From Bacillus sp. Marseille-Q3570 (GTDB lineage Bacteria; Bacillota; Bacilli; Bacillales; Fictibacillaceae), in NCBI RefSeq assembly GCF_946151055.1, contig NZ_CAMGYZ010000009.1:99995-163994 (forward strand): a stretch of DNA of 64,000 nucleotides, given 5' to 3'. Of the stretch, positions 28,407-37,688 are shown in pieces. Within the stretch, counting starts at the first letter, position 1. The number at the start of each line of letters is the position of its first letter. The translations under genes and the position numbers were made by a program. Below the pieces are notes generated by a model. It made no database searches. It was not told the DNA's origin and saw only the letters and a list, made by a program, of their open reading frames with translations.

Positions 28407-31400
28407 TTATTTTAAAACGACATTTTGTGTGCCAAGCAACGCTTCAAACTTTACAACACATTCCCGAGTAGGGTCAATGCTGAACTCCTTTGATAATTTT
28501 ACAGTTTTTCTGTCCTGTTCGTAATACAAAATGACGTCGGTGTTTCCCGGATATTGGAGAACGATTTTTTTGATTTCATGGAGTACCCCTCGTTCTTGTT
28601 GGGATGGTTCTACCTTAAGAAATAGACTATTCGTTTTCTTCTCATTTGGTTTCGGGAGTGTTTGAAGATCAGCAGCTTTATCAATGATGACCTTCAATCC
28701 ATCAGACGGGTCCACTTTCCCTTCGACAAGAAGAAGACTTCCGTCTTGATATAATTCAGCATTTTGCTGATAAGCTTTCGGGAAAACGATTCCTTCGATT
28801 TCTCCTGTTTCGTCACTGAACTGGACAAAAGCCATCCAATCTCCTTTTTTTGTTTTGATCAATTTTGCTTTTGTGACCAAGACGCCTAGTCGAATCTGTT
28901 GCTCCTTGTTATCAATCTCACCAATTTTACTACGGTTGTAAACATCAAGGACCTGATTAAACTCTTCTAAAGGATGTCCTGTCAAATAAAAGCCTAACAC
29001 TTCAAATTCGAACTGCAGGGTTTCCTTATCTTGAAACGGCGGAACGTCTTCCATCACAGGTTGATCAGAGCTTTGATCATTTTCGAATAAATCGATTTGA
29101 TCTTCTTCCTTCGCCTTTTGGATTTTTGCACCATAATCGATGGCGACATCGAGATTTGCCAGAAGCTGAGCCCGGTTGGTTGAAAAAACATCGAGACATC
29201 CTGCAAGGATCAGTGACTCCAACGATCGTTTATTCATCGTTTTCAGAGATACCCTTTTACACAAGTCGAAGATATCCAAATAAGGTCCCCTATGCCGTTC
29301 TCGTAATATCGCTTCGATTGCTCTGATACCCACATTTTTAATAACAAGAAAACCCATCCGTAAGCCATCGTCCTCGACCTTGAAGCCTGCATCGCTTTCA
29401 TTGATTGAAGGGGGATATACCTGCATCCCTTTTTGACGTGCCTCGCTTAGATAAGCTGCTGTTTTCCCATGATTACCAACTGTACTGCTCAACAGTTCAG
29501 CAAGGAAGTGCAACGGATAATTCGCTTTCAAATAAGCCAATTGATAAGCGATAACACTGTACGCCACAGCATGGGAACGGTTGAACCCATAATTAGCAAA
29601 CCTGACGATCAAATCGTAAATGTCATTTGCGACATCCACGTCATACCCTTTGCGAGTCGCCCCAGTCACGAAATGATTCCTCTGTTCATGAAGGACTTCT
29701 GCTTTTTTCTTACTTACTGCCCTTCTGAGCAAATCAGCTTCCCCTAGAGAAAATCCTGCCATAGTCGAAGCAATCTGCATGATTTGCTCCTGATAAACTA
29801 TGACTCCGTAGGTTTTGCCTAAAATCTGTTCCAGATCAGGATGAGGGTAGTTCACCTTAGTCTTTTGATGCTTGCGCTCGATGTAGGCTGGGATGTTTTC
29901 CATCGGACCTGGTCTATATAAAGCATTGACCGCGACGATGTCCTCGAATTCTGTAGGCTTCAACTTTCGTAGCACTTTCCTCATGCCATCAGATTCCAAT
30001 TGGAAAATTCCTGTTGTATCCCCTTTGCTTAATAGCTGATATGCCCTGTCATCATCAAACGGCAGGTCGTTGAGAAACACTTCCTCTCCAATACTTCTCT
30101 TAATCGAGGTTCTGATGTTTTCCAGCAAAGTTAAATTACGAAGACCTAGAAAGTCCATTTTAAGGAGTCCGATCTCTTCCAGACCATCCATCGTATATTG
30201 TGTCAGATCAAGGAATTCGCTTCCTGTCTGTGTGGGCACAACCTCATTGAGAGGATCTCTGCTGATGATGATTCCTGCTGCATGTGTTGATGAGTGTCTC
30301 GGGAGTCCTTCGATCGTTCTTGAAATATTCCATAAAGTCTGGGCTTCTTCAGATTGATCAAGCGTCTTTTTAAGCAAGGGGGACTCGTTGACTGCTTTTT
30401 CCAACGTAATCCCTGGCCTTGAAGGGATTTGTTTAGCAACCTTATCGACAAGGCGGTTATCGAGATTCAATACACGCCCGACATCCCTTACAGCGGCCTT
30501 TGCAGCCAATGTACCGAACGTAATGATTTGCGCCACTCGTTCTTTCCCATATTTATTCGAAACATATTCGATGACTTCGTCTCTACGGGTATCAGGAAAG
30601 TCAATGTCAATATCAGGCATCGTCACTCGTTCGGGGTTCAAAAACCGCTCAAAAAGGAGTTCCTGGTCGATCGGATCGACTTGAGTAATATATAACACGT
30701 ATGACACAAGTGAACCTGCTGCCGATCCCCGTCCAGGTCCTGTCATGATTCCATTTTCTCTGGCAAACTTCATGAAATCCCAAACGATCAAGAAATAATC
30801 ATTGAAACCCATTTCCTGAATAATATTCAATTCGTAATCCAGGCGGTTGATCACTTCGGAAGTTAGATTGGCACCATACCGCTCTCTGACCCCTTCTTCA
30901 CAAAGCTTCCTCAAATAAGAACCACTTGTCTCATCTGAAGGTAATGGATAATGGGGGAGGATCGGATTCCCGAATTCCAGTGTTACATTACATTTGGCAG
31001 CAATCTCTTCTGTGTTTTGGATCGCTTCCTGGATATGAGCAAAATGTGCTTCCATCTCCGGGATGGATTTGAAATAGTGCTCATTCGTCGGAAACCGCTC
31101 GTGATCTACATCGGTCAGTTTCGTGCCAAACTTTATGGCGCGCAATGCCTCAAACGCATTCGCATCGTCTTGGTCTATGTAATGGATATTATTCGTTGCC
31201 ACCACCGGAGTATCAGTCTGCTTTGAAAGTTGATTGACATTCAGATTGAGCTCTTTTTCCCTTCCAATTCCGTGATCCTCTATCCCTAAATAAAAATCTT
31301 CGCCGAATGACTTCTTCATTTTACTGCACATCTGTACAGCGATCTGCATGTCAGTCTGGAGAAAGCGCTGGATAATCCCGCTCACCCCGGTTGATACAGC

Positions 31401-31778
31401 AAGAAGCCCCTCGCTGAACCTATGAATATCAGCCAGTCCAAGTGCTGGCTGCTCTTTCCCCTTATATGTCTGGAGCATGGAACTTATTTTGATCAATTGC
31501 CGATAACCGATATCATCTTTTGCATATAACAGAAGTTTGGCCGGAGACGAATTCTCGTCGGCAGAAAAATGAATATCGACTTCCAGGCCAAGAATCGGTT
31601 TTATCCCTTTTTCCTTACAAGATTTATAGAACGAGAGTATGCCATACATGACATTTCGATCAGTAAGTGCTAACGCAGACATCCGATATTCTTTTGCACG
31701 TTCGGTCAACCTGTCTATCCTGCAAGCACTTTCCAACAATGAGTATTCACTATGTACATGCAAATGAACAAATCCCAT
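28407..31778 (-). CDS. dnaE: DNA polymerase III alpha subunit DnaE
   Basis: The second replicative polymerase of Firmicutes, extending RNA primers on the lagging strand before PolC takes over. The N-terminal PHP domain begins FVHLHVHSEYSLLESA. The polymerase core has GPGRGSAAGSLVSYVL and the catalytic aspartates in PDIDIDFPDTRR, followed by QIITFGTLAAKAA and NALYRPGPMENIP. The tail has an OB fold (about residues 970-1060). ATG at 31778 fits GGGGG at 8 bases better than GTG at 31787 and gives 1123 residues, normal for the DnaE1-like Bacillus form. No exonuclease domain insertion, so it is not PolC. Confidence 0.96.
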   Translation of the reverse strand: MGFVHLHVHSEYSLLESACRIDRLTERAKEYRMSALALTDRNVMYGILSFYKSCKEKGIKPILGLEVDIHFSADENSSPAKLLLYAKDDIGYRQLIKISSMLQTYKGKEQPALGLADIHRFSEGLLAVSTGVSGIIQRFLQTDMQIAVQMCSKMKKSFGEDFYLGIEDHGIGREKELNLNVNQLSKQTDTPVVATNNIHYIDQDDANAFEALRAIKFGTKLTDVDHERFPTNEHYFKSIPEMEAHFAHIQEAIQNTEEIAAKCNVTLEFGNPILPHYPLPSDETSGSYLRKLCEEGVRERYGANLTSEVINRLDYELNIIQEMGFNDYFLIVWDFMKFARENGIMTGPGRGSAAGSLVSYVLYITQVDPIDQELLFERFLNPERVTMPDIDIDFPDTRRDEVIEYVSNKYGKERVAQIITFGTLAAKAAVRDVGRVLNLDNRLVDKVAKQIPSRPGITLEKAVNESPLLKKTLDQSEEAQTLWNISRTIEGLPRHSSTHAAGIIISRDPLNEVVPTQTGSEFLDLTQYTMDGLEEIGLLKMDFLGLRNLTLLENIRTSIKRSIGEEVFLNDLPFDDDRAYQLLSKGDTTGIFQLESDGMRKVLRKLKPTEFEDIVAVNALYRPGPMENIPAYIERKHQKTKVNYPHPDLEQILGKTYGVIVYQEQIMQIASTMAGFSLGEADLLRRAVSKKKAEVLHEQRNHFVTGATRKGYDVDVANDIYDLIVRFANYGFNRSHAVAYSVIAYQLAYLKANYPLHFLAELLSSTVGNHGKTAAYLSEARQKGMQVYPPSINESDAGFKVEDDGLRMGFLVIKNVGIRAIEAILRERHRGPYLDIFDLCKRVSLKTMNKRSLESLILAGCLDVFSTNRAQLLANLDVAIDYGAKIQKAKEEDQIDLFENDQSSDQPVMEDVPPFQDKETLQFEFEVLGFYLTGHPLEEFNQVLDVYNRSKIGEIDNKEQQIRLGVLVTKAKLIKTKKGDWMAFVQFSDETGEIEGIVFPKAYQQNAELYQDGSLLLVEGKVDPSDGLKVIIDKAADLQTLPKPNEKKTNSLFLKVEPSQQERGVLHEIKKIVLQYPGNTDVILYYEQDRKTVKLSKEFSIDPTRECVVKFEALLGTQNVVLK

Positions 31779-31845
31779 TTGAGTCACCCCCTTCTTCCTT
31801 TTCCTATTTTCATTATATACAAGACAGTGACAACATGAAATGAAG

Positions 31846-31873
31846 CATACTTATTTGTGGTTGTCCATACTTA
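31846..31873 (+). promoter_or_regulatory. Candidate SigE promoter of ytrHI
   Basis: CATACT and CATACTTA are separated by 14 bases, close to the SigE pattern of an ATA-containing -35 and CATAcaNT -10. ytrHI belongs to the SigE regulon in B. subtilis, which supports the reading. Confidence 0.5.
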
Positions 31874-31928
31874 TAAATAGAGAGGGTATATCAGAATATC
31901 AGATTCTCAAGTTAAAGGTGGGATCTGC

Positions 31929-32255
31929 TTGGTCAGAGAATTTGTTTCAACAACTATCATTTATTATTGTATAGCCTTTGGAATCATATTAGGTGGGTGC
32001 TTGGTCGGGGCGATCGGGATGATGTTGACTGGAAAGCCACCATTCCTTTCAATGACACAATTATCTAAGAGCTTGAAAATATGGGCGATTGTCGCTGCAA
32101 TCGGAGGGACTTTCGATACAATCGATAATTTTGAAAGAGGGTTCGAAAGTGAAGCATGGATAGAAGTCATAAAGCAAATCCTCTATATCGTCTCCGCTCT
32201 CCTTGGAGCAAATTCAGGCGGGGTGATCATTCAATGGATTACACAGGAGGATTAG
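31929..32255 (+). CDS. ytrH: Sporulation membrane protein YtrH
   Basis: A 108-residue protein with three predicted transmembrane stretches (about residues 6-32, 50-66 and 82-103). It starts at TTG with AAGGTGGG six bases upstream. The sequence includes FGIILGGCLVGAIGMMLTGKPPF and a final glycine-rich helix LGANSGGVIIQW. YtrH is needed for proper spore formation in B. subtilis, where it acts in the mother cell together with YtrI. The stop is three bases before ytrI, so the two are translated together. Confidence 0.9.
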   Translation: MVREFVSTTIIYYCIAFGIILGGCLVGAIGMMLTGKPPFLSMTQLSKSLKIWAIVAAIGGTFDTIDNFERGFESEAWIEVIKQILYIVSALLGANSGGVIIQWITQED

Positions 32256-32258
32256 AAG

Positions 32259-32762
32259 ATGAGGATTCCTCCCCTCTATCGCCGTAAAGGGTATCAGAGG
32301 TTTTTTGCCGGCATTGTGATCGGCTTCATCATTGGGTGGTTCTTTTTTCTTTTGAGTTTAGGTGGTTTACAGGATTTTTACATGACTGAGATCGATCGAA
32401 GGGATGAAAAGATTAGAGGCTTGAACGATGAATTCAAACATTTCAAACAAGATTATGAAGAAAAAAATAAAGAAAATGAAAAGAAGCTTCGCATTCAAGA
32501 GATTAAAGTCACCTTTTTAAATCGGGAACAGGCAGGATTGAAAGGACTACAGATAATCGAGCTTGAAAATGCAGTGAAATCAGAGCTCCATGACGTGTTG
32601 ACAAAAGATATTGAATCAGTCGGTCAAAACGCTAATTTATTGATCCGGACGCTTGAAAACAAAAACTTTCTGATCGGAAAAGAAGAGTATAATGTAAAAG
32701 TCTATCAAATGCATCTTTATACAACATTACGTTTATATTTGAAAATCGAACAGGTAAAATAG
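32259..32762 (+). CDS. ytrI: Sporulation membrane protein YtrI
   Basis: A 167-residue protein with one N-terminal transmembrane helix (residues 14-38, FFAGIVIGFIIGWFFFLLSLGG). A charged coiled-coil-like segment follows (about 44-85, rich in Lys/Glu) and then a soluble C-terminal domain. It lies three bases after ytrH, with AGGAGG eight bases before the ATG, partly inside the ytrH 3' end. The pair matches B. subtilis ytrHI, both expressed under SigE. Molecular role unknown. Confidence 0.88.
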   Translation: MRIPPLYRRKGYQRFFAGIVIGFIIGWFFFLLSLGGLQDFYMTEIDRRDEKIRGLNDEFKHFKQDYEEKNKENEKKLRIQEIKVTFLNREQAGLKGLQIIELENAVKSELHDVLTKDIESVGQNANLLIRTLENKNFLIGKEEYNVKVYQMHLYTTLRLYLKIEQVK

Positions 32763-32867
32763 GCTTGTTTTTTGACAATTGTGAGACATTTGAGTTTCAT
32801 CGTTAGCAAAGTACATGCACATCGTATACAATATAAATAGGAATAAACGTGTTTAGGGGGATTGTGT

Positions 32868-33056
32868 ATGATCATCAATCGAAAAGAAATGGCAAAAGCG
32901 AAAGTCGAAAAGTTGAAAAATGGCTATTCTGCATTTGCAGAAACGAAAGAAGTTGCCGAACTGATTAAGAAGCAAGCGACTGAACTAAATATCGAATTTG
33001 TAGAGGACGTGACAGAAATTGGTTCCTGGTTCATCCCAGCCAAACAACAATTATAA
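32868..33056 (+). CDS. Small conserved protein of unknown function
   Basis: A 62-residue, soluble, lysine- and glutamate-rich protein beginning MIINRKEMAKAKVEKLKNG. ATG at 32868 has GGGGG seven bases upstream; a TTG two codons earlier would overlap it. A convincing terminator follows directly, so this is a monocistronic gene with its own promoter; GTATACAATATAAAT upstream may contain the -10. B. subtilis carries a small gene (ytzJ) in this neighbourhood that may be the orthologue, but I cannot confirm that. No known motif was recognised. Confidence 0.75.
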   Translation: MIINRKEMAKAKVEKLKNGYSAFAETKEVAELIKKQATELNIEFVEDVTEIGSWFIPAKQQL

Positions 33057-33068
33057 TGAAATGAAAAC

Positions 33069-33113
33069 ATAGCCCCGCCTTTTTCAATAAAGGAACTGGG
33101 GCTATTATTTTTT
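33069..33113 (+). terminator. Terminator of the 62-residue gene
   Basis: ATAGCCCC and GGGGCTAT form an 8-bp stem with a 21-base loop, followed by TATTTTTTG. Confidence 0.85.
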
Positions 33114-33173
33114 GTGAGTGAACCCTCATGCGGGATATGCGAACCAAGTGTAACCAACAGCCATGCTTCCAGT

Positions 33174-33307
33174 TAACGGACATGAGAGCCGTTATTTGTG
33201 AACAAAACAGTGGATTTCCTATGATATTCACGAAATAAGGTCCCTGGTGTCCGTTAAGTTTGTAAAATTCCATTATTTTGGTCAAATAAGGGCTCCTGTG
33301 TCCGTTA
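33174..33307. repeat. Inverted-unit repeat element, cluster B
   Basis: One plus-oriented unit (33174-33198, TAACGGACATGAGAGCCGTT then ATTTG) and two minus-oriented units (33231-33256 and 33283-33307, each ending GTGTCCGTTA). Reversed, this cluster matches cluster C at 42965-43098 nearly base for base, including the internal CCAAAATAATGGAATT spacer and the TTTGTTCACAAATAACGG part. It lies between the convergent 62-residue gene and nrnA. Confidence 0.88.
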
Positions 33308-33404
33308 AGGATAGTCAGTCATCAAGTAACCTTCGTAACTAATCGGGTTGCTTCCGATTTTCGTTTGCCCGGGAAAGGGCGAATCCGTATAAAGGGAATA
33401 AAGC

Positions 33405-34355
33405 CTATTTTGATTTATATGAATGACAAGCTTCAACGAGATCCTCAATGATCTGTTCAGTCTCTTCGATGGTATAGACGGTAGCCCCCGAAGCCATTGG
33501 ATGCCCTCCGCCATTATATTTGGCTGCAATCGTGTTGACGATGGGTCCTTTGGAACGAAGTCTAACACGATATTGATCAGGTTCCTCTACAAAGAACACC
33601 CAGGTCATAAGTCCTTCCACGTTCGAGAAAGAATTGACAAGTAAAGATGATTCATTCGGGGTCGTATTGAATTTCTCCATAACTTCCCGCGTCAAGTACA
33701 TATAACCTACACCAGGATCGAGATATTTGAAATTGGATAAGACATGACCATTCAATCGTGCTAAGTTCAATTTCACTTTATACATCTCTTCATAAACTGC
33801 AGAGATATCGAATTCATAATTCCGTAATTCACCTGCATATTTCATCGTTTTCTCAGTCGTATTCGGAAACAGGAATCTCCCCGTATCTCCTACGATTCCT
33901 GCATAAAGCAATCCTGCACCTTTATCTGAAAGCTTGAACTGGTGTTTTTCCTTTCCATATAAGTAAAACTCATAAATCATTTCACTTACACTACTTGCAT
34001 CTGTATCGACCCAGATCAGATCACCATAATGATCTTCGTTTGGGTGGTGATCGATTTTAATGATGAAATCCCCGGAAGGGTATCTTTGATCACTGATCCG
34101 TGCTTGATTGGCGGTATCACAAATGATGACGAGTGCACCATCATAAACACTATCTGGAATGGTGTCCATTTCAATCATGAATTTCAGGGAATCTTCTTCT
34201 TCACCAACGACATATATCGATTTGTCCGGGAAAGAAGATTTTAAAACTTCAGATAATCCACCTTGTGAACCGAGAGCATCCGGATCTGGACGCACATGGC
34301 GGTGGATGATGATTTTTTCATATTCTTTGATCTTCTGTATGATTTGTTCTTTCAT
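33405..34355 (-). CDS. nrnA: Oligoribonuclease NrnA (DHH family)
   Basis: A 316-residue DHH-DHHA1 phosphoesterase that degrades nanoRNAs of a few nucleotides and 3'-phosphoadenosine 5'-phosphate. Metal-binding motifs are IIIHRHVRPDPDALGS, ICDTANQARI and the DHH itself in IDHHPNEDHYGD. The DHHA1 part ends with YNGGGHPMASGATV. ATG at 34355 has AAAGGAG six bases upstream; the frame extends to 34388 but without a ribosome binding site. It is convergent with the small gene before it and divergent from ytpI. Confidence 0.96.
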   Translation of the reverse strand: MKEQIIQKIKEYEKIIIHRHVRPDPDALGSQGGLSEVLKSSFPDKSIYVVGEEEDSLKFMIEMDTIPDSVYDGALVIICDTANQARISDQRYPSGDFIIKIDHHPNEDHYGDLIWVDTDASSVSEMIYEFYLYGKEKHQFKLSDKGAGLLYAGIVGDTGRFLFPNTTEKTMKYAGELRNYEFDISAVYEEMYKVKLNLARLNGHVLSNFKYLDPGVGYMYLTREVMEKFNTTPNESSLLVNSFSNVEGLMTWVFFVEEPDQYRVRLRSKGPIVNTIAAKYNGGGHPMASGATVYTIEETEQIIEDLVEACHSYKSK

Positions 34356-34472
34356 TACGGACTCCTTTAACTGTAACCTAATGTTCACTTTAGATAACGA
34401 CTAAGTATAGATTTTATATCCTTTTTTCTATACAATGGTACTCGAATGATTCAACTGTATTGGAGGATTATC

Positions 34473-34775
34473 ATGCCTGTATTCATCATCATTATCGTTT
34501 TATCAATCAGCCTTTATATATTCTATAAGATCAAAGAGTTCCGCGTAAAGGCTCCTTATGAGAAGAAATGGACGAAATCGAAGGCTAACATCGCTCTTGG
34601 TGTTTTCATAGGAATATTCGGACTAAACCGTTTGTTCATCAATGAGTCCACCTATGATCTGGTCATCGGCGGTGTGTTTCTGGTTTTAGGTTTGATCAAT
34701 GCATTCATGGGATATAAAGCGTATAAGTACTTCCTTCCCCTTGCTATAGAGGAGAGAGAACAACCCAATTCATAG
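34473..34775 (+). CDS. ytpI: YtpI family membrane protein
   Basis: A 100-residue membrane protein with three hydrophobic segments (about residues 1-18, 38-53 and 63-84) and a short charged C-terminus. The conserved part reads IALGVFIGIFGLNRLF. ATG at 34473 has GGAGG with suitable spacing; the frame opens nine codons earlier. Function unknown. It lies between nrnA and ytoI as in B. subtilis. Confidence 0.85.
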   Translation: MPVFIIIIVLSISLYIFYKIKEFRVKAPYEKKWTKSKANIALGVFIGIFGLNRLFINESTYDLVIGGVFLVLGLINAFMGYKAYKYFLPLAIEEREQPNS

Positions 34776-34783
34776 ATTATTTG

Positions 34784-34824
34784 GAGGCTGTCCAATTAGT
34801 GTGAAACACTTATTGGACAGCCTC
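34784..34824. terminator. Terminator between convergent ytpI and ytoI
   Basis: GAGGCTGTCCAAT and ATTGGACAGCCTC form a 13-bp perfect stem, extended by AGTGT/ACACT after a mismatch. The long stem probably works for both genes although U tracts are weak. Confidence 0.8.
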
Positions 34825-34837
34825 ATTTAGAAGTTCA

Positions 34838-36154
34838 TTAAAGGTGGCGTTCGATAAGTTGGGCCATCATGAGGGCTTTTCCGACTACTTCCCCTTCATG
34901 ATAGATTTCGACGTCAACTTTCCCATACCGTCTGCTCAGTTCTAGGATCTTTGGTCGGATCGTAATCTTACTATCGATTTGCACAGGCTTTAAGAAGTAC
35001 AAAGTGATATTTTCTACAACAAGGTCACCCTTCTTCTTCTTGCGCAGAGCCCTGCTCCCGACCTCGGAAACCAATGTTGTCATCACGCCATAAGATAATG
35101 TCCCTAAATAATTCGTCATCTGTGGAGTGACTTCACAGGTGAAAAACACATCTTGTTCATTTTCATTATCACGGACATTACTTGTAATCAAGTCATCAAA
35201 TGTTTCGCCGATCTGCGGTTGTTTTTGAATCATTTGCAGGGCTTTCAACACATCTTGCCTGCTGATGATCCCTTGCAGTGTTTGTTGGGAATCCACGACC
35301 GGTAAAAGTTCTATGCCCTCCCAAATCATCATATGGGCTGCGTTTGCAACAGATGTCGTCGCGCTGACAGTGATCGGATTTTTTGTCATCACCTTTTCAA
35401 TCGCCAAATCATTGTTTTTACCAATGATATCTTTGGAAGTCACAATACCCACGATCCGGTTCTTCTTATCCACTACAGGATATCGGCTGTGGTCGGTTTC
35501 TTTATTCAACTCATACCATTTCGTAACCTTCTCATCATTAACAAGATAATTGGTCTGCTCAACCGGAATGGTGATATCACTTACGAGGACGATCTCCTTT
35601 TTGATCAATTGGTCATAAATGGCACGATTGATCATCGTCGCTACCGTAAATGTGTCATAACTAGTTGAAATGACGGGAAGTTCTAATTCATCCGCGAGTT
35701 TCATAACCGTTTCATCTGTATCAAAACCACCAGTAATCAACACAGCGGCTCCGGCTTTCAAACCAAGCGCATGTGCTTTGGTACGGTTTCCAACGATCAG
35801 CAAGCTGTCAGGATCCACATATCGCATCATCGCCTCAAGTTTCATGGCACCGATGACGAATTTGTTCAGTGTCTTATGCAGCCCTTTTTTCCCACCGAGA
35901 ACTTGTCCCTCGACAACATTGACGACTTCAGCATAGGTCAGTTTCTCGATATTTTCTTTTCGTTTCTTTTCAATACGGATTGTGCCGACCCGCTCTATCG
36001 TGCTGACCGTCCCCTGGTTTTCTGCATCTTTTATTGCCCTGTAGGCTGTACCCTCACTAACAGAAAGAGCTTTTGCAATTTGTCTGACAGAAATTTTACT
36101 GCCGATTTCCAGTGTTTCGATATACTCTAATATTTGTTCATGTTTTGTTGACAT
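34838..36154 (-). CDS. ytoI: CBS/DRTGG-domain regulator YtoI
   Basis: A 438-residue multidomain protein, probably a transcriptional regulator. In order: an N-terminal helix-turn-helix (about 1-60, KISVRQIAKALSVSEGTAYRAIKDAE), a DRTGG domain (about 70-185), a pair of CBS domains (about 190-310, with VVDKKNRIVGIVTSKDIIGKN and VVDSQQTLQGIISRQDVL), and a hotdog/thioesterase-like C-terminal domain (about 315-435). CBS pairs usually bind adenine nucleotides. Target genes are unknown. The second of two adjacent ATG codons was chosen by comparison with homologues. Confidence 0.9.
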   Translation of the reverse strand: MSTKHEQILEYIETLEIGSKISVRQIAKALSVSEGTAYRAIKDAENQGTVSTIERVGTIRIEKKRKENIEKLTYAEVVNVVEGQVLGGKKGLHKTLNKFVIGAMKLEAMMRYVDPDSLLIVGNRTKAHALGLKAGAAVLITGGFDTDETVMKLADELELPVISTSYDTFTVATMINRAIYDQLIKKEIVLVSDITIPVEQTNYLVNDEKVTKWYELNKETDHSRYPVVDKKNRIVGIVTSKDIIGKNNDLAIEKVMTKNPITVSATTSVANAAHMMIWEGIELLPVVDSQQTLQGIISRQDVLKALQMIQKQPQIGETFDDLITSNVRDNENEQDVFFTCEVTPQMTNYLGTLSYGVMTTLVSEVGSRALRKKKKGDLVVENITLYFLKPVQIDSKITIRPKILELSRRYGKVDVEIYHEGEVVGKALMMAQLIERHL

Positions 36155-36234
36155 CATTTCACCAATCTTTCTAATAAAACCGATCTCCGCAAATTGCTAA
36201 GTCTTTCCTATTATACTAAGGGTATACCTTTACA

Positions 36235-36480
36235 TCAATGCTGTCTGATTCTCTTGCGTTCTTTTACCGGGCGTCTCAGTGTTATCGTTTGTTTTGATTC
36301 TTGAGGATACTTTTGGAACAGCAACACAGAAAAATTTCCGCCTATAACGAGCAAAGCAAAGAATAACCAAACCCCAGAAAACCATCCGCCTAATCCTGTC
36401 CCGATCTCAGGTAGATAAGGAACAGCAAAGTAGACAAGTGCAAGGGCACTCAATAACGATAAAATCAGTCTATTCTTCAT
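36235..36480 (-). CDS. Small membrane protein of unknown function
   Basis: An 81-residue protein with two hydrophobic segments (about residues 4-21 and 32-54) and a strongly basic C-terminus (RRPVKERKRIRQH). AAGGAGA lies before the ATG at good spacing. It sits between ytoI and ytkL, both on the minus strand, with about 80 bp on each side. No family was recognised. The membrane topology and basic tail suggest a small integral membrane protein. Confidence 0.7.
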   Translation of the reverse strand: MKNRLILSLLSALALVYFAVPYLPEIGTGLGGWFSGVWLFFALLVIGGNFSVLLFQKYPQESKQTITLRRPVKERKRIRQH

Positions 36481-36562
36481 AATCGTTCTCCTTCCTTGTA
36501 CATGAGGGATGTCCTTATATTTAACCTATGCAGACCCCTTTTAAGAAAGAAGAAAACGTGTA

Positions 36563-37243
36563 TTAAAGTTCGATGGATTCTCCAGATTTCAGAACTTGTC
36601 CTTTTTTACCTTCCAACTCATTTACAAACGCTTCAGGATCTTGTTCAATTACAGGGAACGTATTGTAATGTACCGGTACGACATAGTTCGCCTTCAACCA
36701 GCTTGCAGCAATGGAAGCATCTTCTGGCCCCATCGTGAAATTGTCTCCGATTGGCAAGAAAGCTAGATTGATGTAGTTCTGATCGCCAATTAATTTCATA
36801 TCTGAAAACAGTGCTGTATCACCAGCATGGTAAACAGTTTTATCTTCTGCAGTAAAGAGGATTCCCGCTGGCATTCCTGTATAAATGACCGTACCATCCT
36901 CTTCGGCATAGCTTGAACCATGAAAAGCTTGCGTCAACTTCACTTTTCCGAAGTCAAATTGATAGGCCCCGCCGATATGCATCGGGTGGGTTTCCACATC
37001 TTTCGTACCTAGATAATTCGCCAATTCAAATGGTGCTACGACCAAAGCATTGTTTCGCTTTGCAATATCAACTGTATCTCCTACATGATCATTGTGACCA
37101 TGAGTAAGTAAGATCACATCAGCTTTTACCTCATCCGCTTTGATATGACATTGATCATTGCCTGTAATGAAAGGATCAATCCAAATCGATTTTCCATTTG
37201 TTTCAATAGCGACTACTGAATGTCCATAATACGTTACTTTCAT
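36563..37243 (-). CDS. ytkL: Metal-dependent hydrolase YtkL (UPF0173)
   Basis: A 226-residue metallo-beta-lactamase-fold hydrolase. It has the metal motif HGHNDHVGD near residue 49, [17 protein letters not shown] around 109, [14 protein letters not shown] with the bridging aspartate, and MGPEDAS and [10 protein letters not shown] late in the chain. It belongs to the UPF0173 group, whose physiological substrate is not known. The length is normal. It lies upstream of the small membrane gene and downstream of ald. Confidence 0.92.
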   Translation of the reverse strand: MKVTYYGHSVVAIETNGKSIWIDPFITGNDQCHIKADEVKADVILLTHGHNDHVGDTVDIAKRNNALVVAPFELANYLGTKDVETHPMHIGGAYQFDFGKVKLTQAFHGSSYAEEDGTVIYTGMPAGILFTAEDKTVYHAGDTALFSDMKLIGDQNYINLAFLPIGDNFTMGPEDASIAASWLKANYVVPVHYNTFPVIEQDPEAFVNELEGKKGQVLKSGESIEL

Positions 37244-37445
37244 TCAAGATCTCTCCTCTTTCATAATTTAGTATCTGTTTAATTCCTTCTCCTTCAGTCT
37301 TTCCGTTTCCTTCTGACAGAAACTAAAAGACAAGGATTGCGCAATTTGCCGGAAACTAAGTAGCCCATTCTTACTACCAAAACGAGAGCCTATCCATTTT
37401 GTACCCGTTTCACCCTTCATTTTACACATCCGAATTCGAATTTAA

Positions 37446-37565
37446 AAACTTTAATATATTTGTTTTCGATTTCTGCGAAATTCACTCCCTCTCCGCGGGT
37501 AAACGAAAAGCGGAATCGACCTGCCTAATCACGTAGGTCACTGGAAAACTGACGAGAAGCCTGTT
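37446..37565. repeat. Bacillaceae-type dispersed repeat S, copy 2
   Basis: The stretch from AAACTTTAATATATTTG to AACTGACGAGAAGCCTG contains GCGAAATTCACTCCCTCTCC then GCGGGTAAACGA. This is close to 42859-42922 and to the reverse complement of 5041-5100. It occupies the middle of the 445-bp ytkL-ald spacer; the rest shows no gene. Confidence 0.75.
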
Positions 37566-37650
37566 TTGTTTGAAATCAAAACTAAACAAGAGCAGGTAAT
37601 ATACCAAGCCTGCTCAAAGTCATAGTCTAAACTTATATTAATACAAGAAA

Positions 37651-37674
37651 AGACTGACACCACAGTGCCAGTCT
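37651..37674 (-). terminator. Terminator of ald
   Basis: AGACTG/CAGTCT, extended after one mismatch by CAC/GTG, form a stem with a 4-base loop, followed by TTTTC on the minus strand. Confidence 0.8.
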
Positions 37675-37688
37675 CAGGTCATTTCGAA

